Assembly: GCF_014489495.1 (NCBI RefSeq)
Contig: NZ_CP060780.1
Coordinates: forward strand, 2,181,001-2,245,000
DNA length: 64,000 nt
DNA from: Sphingomonas daechungensis
Lineage (GTDB): Bacteria > Pseudomonadota > Alphaproteobacteria > Sphingomonadales > Sphingomonadaceae
Reading direction: 5' to 3'
The notes beneath the pieces are model-generated. The model was not told the origin of the DNA. It ran no database searches and worked only from the letters and a program-made list of their open reading frames with translations. The position numbers were made by a program, and so were the translations under genes. The first letter of the stretch is position 1, and every line of letters begins with the position of its first letter. Of this stretch, positions 51,969-64,000 are shown piece by piece.

Positions 51969-53079
51969 TCAGTGCGATAAGGTCGAAATTGCTGTTTCGA
52001 CGACGCGCCTGAGACTTCCAGCGCGATCATCGGCATTCGTGTCGTTCCTGGGATCCCCGATGTGCCTCTCGAGATCCGTCCGGATCGCCGCAAGTGCTGA
52101 CGCGCGGATGTTCCCTGGTGTGGTCAATTCGGCGAAGCTTTGAAGATCCTCGAACACGGCTACCAGATCGATCAGGCCTGAGTGCTTCTTCCGATCGGTT
52201 GACATTCCCGCGTTCAACAACAGTCGATCCGACACGGTCCACTTCCGGCAAATGTTCGAGAGCAAAGGCGTGAAACGGGAGATCGAGTCCGACCGCCGCC
52301 CAATTACGAAAACCGCCGGCACGGCCGATCCACACAGTTCCAGCGCATGGATGGCGCTTCCCTCCGCGAACACGGCAATGCTGCTGGAACGAAGGATCTT
52401 TATCAATTCGGTGAGAGAAAAACGCTCCGGGTAGATGATTTCGAAGCCTTCCTCCTCCAGCGCGGCCTCGATGAAACTTTCCCCATAGAATGACCCGGTA
52501 TGGTGATGGTGCATTCTCGATACGTAGATGCGTCGGCCGCCCCGGCAGGACCGGCCCGACGGTCAAGCGACCCGTCGAGCATCTGCTGGTAGCCTGGAAT
52601 GATTGTTGGACCGGCCATCTGTCTCGCCTGAGGTCCGACGAAAAGCCGGCGAAACAACGTCGGTTGCTCCACCCGAAGAACCTGCCGCCCCGAAATCCCG
52701 TGAAGGTTCAGTGCCTCGATTACGTAAGGCATGACTTTGGTGTGGTTGATCGGGAAGAACGCGAACTTTGCGCCCGCCAGCTCGGGTACCGCGAAGCGCG
52801 GCCAAAGCCGATGGATGCTTTCGGAGATCGCGTGCCCGAAGTGGCGAAACAATAATCCGCCATAGATTATCGGCTCGTCGACGATCTGAAAGTCGGTTTC
52901 GGCGCGTACGAGCGGTTGTATTTTGACGACGCTTTCAGTCCGTCCATAGCGATGATGACCAAGCAGTGCCGAAGGGGATCTGCCGCCATCGCCATACGCG
53001 TCTTGCTATTGCCTGCGGCCAAAGGCGTCATCGCTACATCACGTAGTTCAACCACGTCCGGCCACTGCATCGCAGTCAT
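51969..53079 (-). CDS. Glycosyltransferase family 61 protein (two frameshifts)
   Basis: The conserved GT61 (DUF563) stretches are HFGHAISESIHRLWPRF in the first half and, in the second, YVSRMHHHHTG, then FSLTELIKILRSSSIAVFAEGSAIHALELC. The frame breaks near 52530 and near 52940, joining three pieces into about 370 residues. The ATG at 53079 overlaps the FkbM stop (ATGA). GT61 enzymes include xylosyl- and related transferases; the sugar here is unknown. Converges on the plus-strand methyltransferase with a 10-bp gap. Confidence 0.78.
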
Positions 53080-54062
53080 TTGCCCCGGCAATGACTCATC
53101 GCGACTTGGGATTCGAGTGGTTGGCCGGGCGTGTAGCGCTCGAACAGCTCCATGAAATAGTCGGCGTAGAAATCGTCTCTGAAGAAAATGTAGTTCAGAC
53201 CGCCGACGCCACGCTGTTGGTATTGCTTGATCTTCTCGACACTGAGCTTGACGTGCCGGTGAGTGCGCAACTGCTCCCACGAATAGCGCCAGCCGAGCCT
53301 GGTTAGCTGGTCAACAATTTCGAGGTTTTTGGGGTTATCGAAATTGATCTCGATAAGCACAGTCTTGAGGGAGGAATGATCCAGCGTTCGGAGCATTCCA
53401 TTGACTACGCGATGCTCGAGCCCGTCAACGTCGATCTTGATGTGGTCAGGTGGCGAAAGGCCTCCCGCCACCAATGTATCAAGCTTCTGTCCGACACAGC
53501 CCTGCTGCCTGCGGCTGTCCTTGCTCACTTTCCAGTCCGCCGAAAACTCCTTGTCCTCGGTCCAGCTGTTCTCCTGGAAGTCGTGATAGGAGATGCCGAG
53601 ACCGAAGTCGCTCAGCAGGAGCCTATCGACCTTGTCGACGTCGCTTAGCGCGAGGCAGTAGGCAAGGACACGTTCCTGGAGGTCGTTCAGGTAGATGTTC
53701 TTGTTGAGCTCGGCATAGTTGAGCGCCTCGGGCTCGAACGCATAGACCTTCGCGTTCCGCATGACGGCCGCGTAGACAGTGTACATTCCGACATTGGCGC
53801 CAATATCGTAAAGTGTCTGGCCGTCTTCGAACGTATCGATCCAGGCCAGCGTGATCGGCTCTTTCGAGAAAAGGGATCTCAGCCTCTTCTTGCTTGATGA
53901 ACCCGTCGTGGCGAACCGCATTACCCGGCCCTGGTGCGGAACGTCGGCATATTCCAATTCAAGCCACTTGGTCCGGATGCAGTTCTCATCGGGCCGCTTT
54001 TCATCGGCGACGTGCCGAGGAGGACGCGAAAAGCCGAGAGCACGCATGATGCGGTTCGTCAT
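53076..54062 (-). CDS. FkbM family methyltransferase
   Basis: The 328-residue protein has the FkbM pattern: LYDIGANVGMYTVYAAVM for SAM, YAFEPEALNYAELNKNI, HIKIDVDGLEHRVVNGM and VLIEIN. It starts at ATG 54062, which overlaps the epimerase stop. Methylates a hydroxyl, presumably on a capsule sugar. The frame is intact. Confidence 0.88.
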   Translation of the reverse strand: MTNRIMRALGFSRPPRHVADEKRPDENCIRTKWLELEYADVPHQGRVMRFATTGSSSKKRLRSLFSKEPITLAWIDTFEDGQTLYDIGANVGMYTVYAAVMRNAKVYAFEPEALNYAELNKNIYLNDLQERVLAYCLALSDVDKVDRLLLSDFGLGISYHDFQENSWTEDKEFSADWKVSKDSRRQQGCVGQKLDTLVAGGLSPPDHIKIDVDGLEHRVVNGMLRTLDHSSLKTVLIEINFDNPKNLEIVDQLTRLGWRYSWEQLRTHRHVKLSVEKIKQYQQRGVGGLNYIFFRDDFYADYFMELFERYTPGQPLESQVAMSHCRGK

Positions 54063-55186
54063 GCCATTAGCTTCCGGGCTCGCAGTTCCGCATTGGCCTT
54101 TTCAAGCAGGTCGGCCGGGATCGGCTGAGTATCGACCCAGTTGCAAAACCGTCTCATCCCCTCTTCGAGCGAGATCGCCGGCCGCAACCCAGTAATGTTC
54201 TCCAATTGCTCGATATTCGCGAAATTATGCCGAATATCCCCAACCGATATTCGCCGGTGACGTGTGGTTCTGTGTTCGAGCCCATAATACGGCAGAGAAG
54301 CTGGGCAACGTGCATGATCGAGGCGGCTTCGCCGCGTCCGACGTTGAGCGTCACGCCGTCCTGGAGCGGCCGCTCGGCGCAGCGCAAAACTGCCGCAACC
54401 ACATCCTCAACGTGGACGAAATCGCGGGATTCCTCGCCATCCTCGAAAATCGGCAAGGGCAAGCCGAGACGGATCCGCGTGGAGAAGATGGAGAGGATTC
54501 CGGTGTAGGGGTTCGAAAGCGACTGACCCTCTCCGAACACATTCTGGAATCTCAGAATCGAATGGCCGATCCCGAGGGCCGTGCAGGCGACGCGAACCAG
54601 GTCCTCCTGCGCCAACTTCGTCGCGGCATAGATCGATGCCGGCGCCAATGCGTCGTCTTCTCGGGTTGCTGTCGGTTCAAGTCGACCGCCGCAAACCGGA
54701 CAGGGCGCCGTCCATCGGTGCGCCTTCAGTTGCTCTGGTCCGCGCGTCGGTGGAAAGCGCCGGACTCCTTCGGGAGCGCACGTCCGACAAAGATAGGCGC
54801 CCTCACCATATACCGAACGGCTTGATGCCAGCACGACGTTCGCGACGGAGTGCGGCCGGTTGGCAAGGATGTCGAACAGCAGAGCAGTGCCCTGAACATT
54901 GACTCGGTAATATCGATCAATCTCGTACATCGACTGGCCGGTGCCGGTCTCCGCTGCGAGGTGGACCACCGTATCGATTCCATCAAGAGCGGCTTCGAGT
55001 TCTGTCCGCGCGGTTATGTCGCCACGAATGAAGATGGCGCCGGCAGGGGCTTCGAACGAAGGGTCTTCCCGTGAATCTGCGGTGACAGGTTATCGAAGAC
55101 AACGACCTTGCAGTTCGCGGCGAGTGCTGCCCTCGAGAGATGGCGGCCGATGAAGCCGGCGCCCCAGTAATCAGGATCGTCTGCAT
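54059..55186 (-). CDS. NAD-dependent epimerase/dehydratase with zinc-ribbon insertion, possibly dTDP-L-rhamnose 4-epimerase (three frameshifts)
   Basis: An extended SDR: after repair the N-terminus reads [17 protein letters not shown], then HLAAETGTGQSMYEIDRYY, ASSRSVYGEGAYLC and the catalytic YAATKLAQED. Between strand and catalytic Tyr lies an insertion with two Cys-x2-Cys pairs (CRTC and CPVC) like a zinc ribbon. An arrangement like this is known in dTDP-L-rhamnose 4-epimerases, which would make dTDP-6-deoxytalose from the RmlABCD product; I rate that as plausible. The frame breaks near 55167, 55070 and 54255. Repaired length about 376 residues, ending RARKLMA at an ATGA overlap with the FkbM gene. 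Confidence 0.75.
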
Positions 55187-55195
55187 TCTCTTTTC

Positions 55196-56271
55196 TCAGC
55201 GCTTGTCGAGCGCAACCTCGTCGCATTCAACTTCGACAATGCGGGTAGCAACTTCGAGATGCTCATCGTCGTTCGCTCCCCGCGGGATCGCTGAGGCTGG
55301 CGGCACCGATGAGGCGTCGGTAGCATGCTGCATGAACAGCCTCATTACGTGAGACACGCCGTCCTCGACGACGTTCCGTAGATCAGGGGCAAAGTAGGTG
55401 CCGCGATTGAACGCCCCAGTAATGATTTCGTACGAGGGGAAATAGTGAACGTTGGCGAAGCGCCGACGGACTGTTTCGGCCGCCACGCGCAAGACCGACT
55501 TCGAATATGTCGTCGCAGACAGGACGTTCTCGTCCGGCTGAGCCGTTGCCACGAGCGGAACGGGTGAAACAGTGAAAACGATTTCCGCTTCCGGGTTCAC
55601 TTCGGAAAGTGCCTGACGAAACGCGGTCAGATCCGCGATCACATCCTCAACCGGCTGATTGTAGAATTCGTAACGTCCCGGATCGAAAGTGCCGCCCTCA
55701 ACTCCGGGCATAGAGGAAAAACGGCGCCATCTTCCTTGGAGCGCCAGCATTCTGTGAGCCCAAGAGTGAACACGAAGACGTCGAGGGTCTCGAACATCCT
55801 TCGAACTGCGGTCAGATGTTGCCGCCGATCGGCGGCCAGCTCTTCTGCGGACACGTATCCGCCGGGCTGCGTCGTCGGCCTGAACGGGTCCAGGAAGACG
55901 TCCTCCGACTCTTTCCATTGGCCTTCCACCGGCGAAAAGCGATCAAACGCTCTCCAAAATAGCTGGAGAAGCTGACGTGCAGTGTAGATGTTGCCGTACC
56001 GGGCAGAGAAGAGACCATAATTGTTTCGATCCCTGACCGAGGCCGGCAGGATCGGATGACCCGCTTCTGCGACGTAATAATTGTAGCCGGAATTCCTGAG
56101 GTGCCTCGCGATGTGCTGCGCGAAACAACTTCCGGCGGTTGCCACCTTGGTCTCTGCAGTGATCCGAAGCTCGAAGACTCCGACCGGGTCGACATCTTCG
56201 GGTGCGGGGCCTGCGACTGTGCGTTTCCAGAACGCCTTGTCATGCAGTGCCTTATAAGGATGCTGACTCAT
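55196..56271 (-). CDS. GSCFA domain-containing protein (one frameshift)
   Basis: The namesake motif appears as VATAGSCFAQHIARHL near residue 45, then HPILPASVRDRNNYGLFSARYGNIY and, later, FVFTLGLTECW. The family is a hydrolase- or transferase-like group of the SGNH-type fold; function is not established, though it is frequent in polysaccharide loci. The frame breaks near 55703, separating the last 165 residues (starting GTFDPGRYEFYNQPVEDV). Repaired length about 359. The start overlaps the stop of the next gene upstream (ATGA). Confidence 0.8.
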
Positions 56272-57045
56272 GCCTCGCCTCGCGTCTTGTCTTCGGTGAA
56301 TCGAGTCTCAATCTCGCGCAGCAGAAGCTCTCCATAGAAGTGGTTGGCGTGGGTCGCGTCGTTGGCGTAGAAATCGCGAGCGAGGAATCCCCGCCGGTCA
56401 ACGGCCTTTGCGGGTGGCATCATCAATTCGACGCCAAGATCATCGCAAAGCATCTCGAGAACTCGCGTCTGCAGAGTCCAGAATTTCAAGCGCAGCGCGG
56501 GTGAGGAAACACCCTGGTTCGCGATCCCCTCTTTCGCAAAGAAGGATTCGTGAAATTGCTGGATGAATTCGTTGTCGGACTTCGGAGGGGCGGAAGGACA
56601 TGGATCATGCGAGCCGAAGTCGCCTTCCGCAAGGCTTCAATCGACTTTCCATCTCCGTTGCGGATGCCCTTCTCGAATGCAGTCTCCAGCATCCGGTATG
56701 GGATCAGTTCCGCGCCGTCCTGAAGCTTCGCCTCCTTACCAGGCTCAAGAAAATCGAAGGGGTTGGCGTGCTGGATCGTGCTGAACACGGCGTGTTGGTT
56801 ACCCCCGATCATCGAGATCACGATGTCATGCTGTCGGAGTGGGCGCACAATCTCGATGAACTCTTCGAGGCTGGTATCCCCTTGCATCTTGCCGTTCTTG
56901 ATCTTCGACAGGCGGTGGGCCTTGAGAGGCGCAGGCTTCCCCTTCCCTTCGCGCTTCTCGATGGCGCGTTGAACGGCGTAGCTGTGGCTATCGCCGAACA
57001 GGAGAATTCTAGGCTTTCTCAACGAAGACTCCGCTCGACGCGCTT

Positions 57046-57049
<4 letters not shown>
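56268..57049 (-). CDS. SGNH/GDSL-like protein of unknown function (one frameshift)
   Basis: The N-terminus [17 protein letters not shown] carries a GDSH nucleophile-type motif as in SGNH hydrolases and acyltransferases, and near the C-terminus [12 protein letters not shown] has an Asp and His placed like the catalytic pair (ATHAN, with D five residues before). The frame breaks near 56590 (missing C), and the repaired protein has about 260 residues. It is linked by ATGA overlaps to GSCFA and kdsA. It could add or remove an acetyl group from the polysaccharide; this is inference. Confidence 0.6.
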
Positions 57050-60098
<3,049 letters not shown>

Positions 60099-60108
60099 AG
60101 TGGTGTCG

Positions 60109-61589
60109 TCACGCCGAGAAGGGCAGTGGAGAGTTCTCGGACAGGATCACTTGGCTGGGCCCAAACGCTTCTGCCATTAGCTCGCGAATTTGCCGCATCG
60201 CAGGTCGATATGTAGCCAATTGGAAAGTCAGCGGGGCATCGTGCCAGCTTTCACCAGGAAGCAGTTCCCGACCGGACAGTCCATTGCCCCCGATACCCGC
60301 CAGTACTTCTTCTCCGAGAAACGGATTTCCTCCCTAGTCGATCCCGAAATTCGGGAATCAACGATTTTGCAGCCTTGTCGGCAATCAACATTACGAGTTC
60401 GCCCGGAGCACCGCGAAAGATGACATCGAATCCAAATTGTGCTGGGCAATAGGGACTGGCCACGGAAAAGCCCTTCAAAGCATGAACCGCCTTGTGGGCG
60501 GCACCATTCGTAGCTTGCCCATGAACGAGGATGAGCGCGCCTGAGGAGGGCGCGTTCCCTTCGGACGCCGGTATAGATCTGAGGAAATTAGCGAATGAAG
60601 CGGCTTCTGTTGCCGCAGAAGCAGTTGCCTGCATTGCCGCGGTGAATGCTTCCAGTTTTCCCGGCGCGTGCCTCATGGTTCCGTGGTCCAGATCGGCCTG
60701 AAACGCCGAAATATCCCGGTAAATGAACTCTGAGAGCGGCTCGTACAGAGGGTATCCCGACGAGATGACCTGGCACCCTGCCGTCAAGGCGGTCACTGCG
60801 CGATTCTGAGATTTTGCGGCGCTGAATGCTTGCGCGTTCACTGGCAGGAAGCATGCGAAGGCTTCGAGGAGCAGATCCCTCTCGTTGGATTCAGTCCACT
60901 GGTCTATCTTCGACCTGACCGGAAGCCGCCCAAGAAGCGCCAATCCATCGGCATCAAGCGCGCGTTCGTTTGTAAGCACGGTCAATTCGATATTCTTCTC
61001 AGCATTGGCCAGAGTTCGAAGCACTCCACCGAATGCTGCCAGATCATTCAGGCCGACTTTGAAGTGAGGGTTGTCGCCTACTCCGAACCACATCAGTTGA
61101 ACGGTCTTCTCGGTCCGTGCCCGCGCAAGCTTGGAATGGAGCAACCTCGGGAGATCATCGAATTCGGCCGGGGCCGCGGGGTCATTCACAACGTGAGCAG
61201 GCAAGTCGCTCGTGTAGCCGTGCACGATTCGCGCCATCGCGGGGTCGAGCAAATTGCGAATTGGCAGAGGGGCAAGAGCTGGCCGAGCCAGTTCCGATAA
61301 CGCACAAGCCGGCTGTCCGAAGACTGACTGAAATAATCGTCGAACAGATCGACCCGACCAACAATCCTTTCCTTCCGGCGGCGGCCGCTGCGACGAGGGC
61401 CCGAGCGTCGTGGCACTTGCTTATGAGGATTACATCGAAGTCAGTTTGGTCAACCGAGAAAGCGGCGACATCTTCAAGAGCAAGCGTAATGCCCATTCGC
61501 TCCAGGGGCGATTTCAGCCTCCCGTAGCGTATGCGCGCGCCGGCGTAGGTCTTGTATTCCTCCGACGGAATGAGAACCGCGATCCTCAA
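60109..61589 (-). CDS. Glycosyltransferase-like protein (two or more frameshifts)
   Basis: Begins at TTG 61589, overlapping the stop of the upstream gene (TTGA), with LRIAVLIPSEEYKTYAGARIRY, a GT-B-type start. Later blocks include DFDVILISKCHD, AICSTPAMARIVHGYTSDLP and TALTAGCQVISSGYPLYEPL, typical of the second Rossmann domain. The frame breaks near 61370 and near 60340; the repaired C-terminus contains GEEVLAGIGGNGLSGRELL and ends PLPFSA at 60109. About 494 residues. I could not assign a CAZy family. Donor sugar unknown. Confidence 0.6.
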
Positions 61590-64000
61590 AGGAGTGACTC
61601 CAGGCGCATGGCATTTTGCGCCATAGGGGCCGGAGCAGCGGCGATCCTTCGCCCCGCTCGGCCAAGTAACCGGCCGTGACCAGGGACGTGCAGACATGCA
61701 TGCCCTCGTCCGATCGCATCGGTCCCGCTCGCTGGAGCCAACCCGCCGCAACCGAGGTTCGCGCTAGCCAGAAATCGCGCGGCGGCAAGGACGCCGGATA
61801 GTTCGAACGCCAGAATAGAGCCGACTTGGAGGGTGGTCAGATCCCGAAACTCCAGCAAGCGTTCCCTGATCCGCGATCGCCGCATGCCATCCCTTCCCCG
61901 CCTTTCCGCAGAGACGATGACGCAGGATGCCGATTTGGCTGCAGGTTCCTCAAGGATCGTTGAGAGTACTCGCGCCGTTCGATTGTCGTGGAGTGTCACG
62001 TTCGCACCGATGTAGCCCACGAACGGTGTTTCCACTGCAGCCAGCGCGAGATCTATCTCCGCGAACTCGCTCACGCGTCCGGGGAAAAGACGCCGGGCGA
62101 GCGCAAGGACCTCCGCGCCTGCGTTGCCGAGGAATGAAACTGCAGCGGGAAATGAAACTGCTTGAAGCGAAAGCGTCTCGATGGTCTGGGCGAGCCCACT
62201 CGATGTAGTTTCATCCGAAGCGACTAGCCACGTAATTGCACCCGTATCCTGTGGCCCCAGTGGTACGGGCTGAGCCACTGGGACAAGCAGCTCTGCATCG
62301 GTGGGCGCTCTACGATGCTGCCGAATTGCGGCGACGGGAGCCCTGCTTCCGAGTTGACTCACACCGCTCGGGACAAGTCTAGGCCAGGCTTCGGCATATC
62401 CCGGTACAGACGTTCTCAGTAGCTCAGCGTGCGTAATCGGCAATTCCGCCAAGGTGGCAGGCTTAGCTTGGTCCGAACCTGCCAGCACCACCGGAAGAAC
62501 GACGTCGTTCGTAACCGGAGCCCCTTTTTCGCAGGAGGAGACCAGGATACTGATCGTAGGGATCATGTCAGCCGAAAGTCTCAGCCTGCTGCCGCGTTTG
62601 CCTCGACTGCCATCCACCTGGATAGAAGCTGCCAGGTAATCGACGCCCCGCTGATCTCCGGGGTCGGCGACGAAGTCACCTCGATCCGCAGTACCTTTGA
62701 GAGCCAAGCTTGAATGTCCGCCTGGAACAATGGCTCGGACCCGTCACCGCCGTTCAGGTCAACCTCAAGCCCCCCAAGAACGGTTCGCCAGTATCACTGA
62801 GGCTTGCCCGCAAGTGACCGGACAAAGCCTCACTATGACCAAGAATGTCGATGGCGCTTGGAGTTTCCTTGTTCGCTTCTCGCGCTAGCAAGAGCAGCTC
62901 GGGAAAATGCGCACCTCCCGACAAAGCGACGGAAAAACAAGCATTTTCGAGCCGCGGATAGTGCCGTCAGGATCGGCCAAAACAAAAACAAGGGGAAGAA
63001 GGGATTTCTCAGGTTCACATCGATGAAATCGGTGGCCGCGATCACAAGCCCTTCGCCAAGGAGCGCAAGGGAACCACCTTTTTCAGGATCGTGCTGGTAC
63101 GCCCGAACGATGCACCCCGCGCCGTCCGCGCTCCATCTCGTGCGAAGACGGCCATCACCCGTTTGCCAAGCGTCAATGAGCGTCTCGGACGTCTCAACCG
63201 ATCCCATTTCGATCGCTCGGACCTCACTCGAGGTGCTTGGGAAACCAGAAAAGCGCGCCAATTCCAAGAAGGAGGCCTGAAGGGAGGCACGGTGCCGGGC
63301 ATCCTCAAGATAGCCGATAGGAATACCGTCGATCGAAACCAAACAAGGCCTGCTTCCATCGAGTTGGAAGCTGCGCGTCCAACGCGCAGGGCTGACTTCG
63401 CGATGGGAAAGTTGGCACATGGAGCCGCCGGCCCGAACTCACTGTTGAATGCGAGGGCTGTAAACTCGGCGGGAACCGGAGACCGAGCCGAAATGCTGCG
63501 ACCTTCAGACTGACCGAACTCAATATAATGAAGGAGCGGATTCTGGCCGGATCTTGCGACGTCGGGATTTGCCGTCAGATAGGTCGAGGTCGAGAATTCC
63601 GGTCCAGGATCGCGGCCCTCTCGGCTCCCATTCAGCAGGAAGTGCAACGCCGCATCGCACCCGGAATCGGCCACGTCAGGGTATTTTGATAGATACCACT
63701 CGGCATCGAAATACGAAGATCGTCGAATCTGCGCGACCCGAAACTCTCGAATCTTTCGATCCCTCCACCGAGCGCTCTGCTAATCTGCATTCCAATCCGG
63801 TGGAGCATTTTGGCGGACTGCGCCGAAATGCGCCAAGGCAGGGACTGCCGCATCTCGAGAATGATCGCCTCTGCTTCCGCGAGACGAACCTGCGATTTTC
63901 GCAGCTTTTCTTGATCTCGGACAAGCTGGTGCTGAGTTGAGCGATACTTGCGCTTTACGTCCTTGAGCTCTGTTTCGAGCGCATCTTGTTTCTTGGCAAG
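61586..64000 (-). CDS. Very large multidomain glycosyltransferase-related protein (5' end outside window, many frameshifts)
   Basis: From the window edge inward the minus strand reads: a coiled coil (LETELKDVKRKYRSTQHQLV), then MRQSLPWRISA, a tryptophan motif often seen after coiled coils in polysaccharide transferases, then two tandem copies of a repeat of the FDxxWYLxxxPDVA/HYxxxGxxEGRxP type (SYFDAEWYLSKYPDVADSG; STSTYLTANPDVARSG). A middle region with LVSIDGIPIGYLEDARHRA precedes a GT-A-like block (FLGNAGAEVLALARRL, IDLALAAVETPFVGYIGANV). At least five one-base breaks interrupt it (near 63690, 63430, 62935, 62780, 61760), so joins in the middle are uncertain. It ends at 61586. Confidence 0.55.

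Overview
The window is about 64 kb of a GC-rich alphaproteobacterial chromosome, most likely from the order Sphingomonadales. The evidence is the lepB-rnc-era cluster, a UrcA-family secreted protein, a CcrM-type GANTC methylase, a DmdC-type acyl-CoA dehydrogenase and a Kps-type capsule locus. I see no tRNA, rRNA, CRISPR array, insertion sequence, prophage or replication origin. Roughly two thirds of the conserved genes carry one or more -1 frameshifts. Nearly all fall in short G or C runs where adding one base restores the family sequence. I treat these as consensus errors of the assembly, not pseudogenes, and give the repaired gene extents.

Layout. 1-37,660 is mostly housekeeping: a phytoene-desaturase-like flavoprotein (partial), an S41 peptidase, gor, a retropepsin-like protease, pgi, lepB-rnc-era, a sirtuin, an HWE-type histidine kinase, a DUF72 protein, then dapB, an amino-acid permease, an aminotransferase and nth. 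Next come alr, a GFA protein, urcA with a divergent LysR gene, a racemase, glmS, two tandem secreted paralogues, glmU, ccrM, rnhB, thiD fused to a glyoxalase-like domain, glmM and an NnrU-like protein. The block ends with two amidohydrolases and a POT peptide transporter, a nitroreductase, a YtrA-type GntR regulator, an acyl-CoA dehydrogenase and the tRNA t6A gene tsaC/sua5. The hexosamine genes glmS, glmU and glmM lie within 10 kb of one another and pgi is nearby, so most of UDP-GlcNAc synthesis is encoded here.

37,660-64,000 is a surface-polysaccharide locus of the ABC-transporter (group 2-like, Kps) type: kpsS, kpsC, rmlA, rmlD, rmlB, rmlC, a GT4 glycosyltransferase and an outer-membrane export lipoprotein on the minus strand. 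Then kpsE, kpsM, kpsT and a Kdo-hydroxylase-like oxygenase lie on the plus strand. A second minus-strand block carries a GT61 transferase, an FkbM methyltransferase, a nucleotide-sugar epimerase with a zinc-ribbon insertion, GSCFA and SGNH-like proteins, kdsA, and three large glycosyltransferase genes, the last running off the window. The expected product is a rhamnose-containing capsule on a Kdo-based linker, made in the cytoplasm and exported through KpsE/M/T and the KpsD/Wza-like channel.

The most striking non-coding signal is upstream of ccrM: nine GANTC sites (the predicted target of CcrM itself) in 152 bp, arranged partly as perfect palindromes, where less than one is expected by chance.
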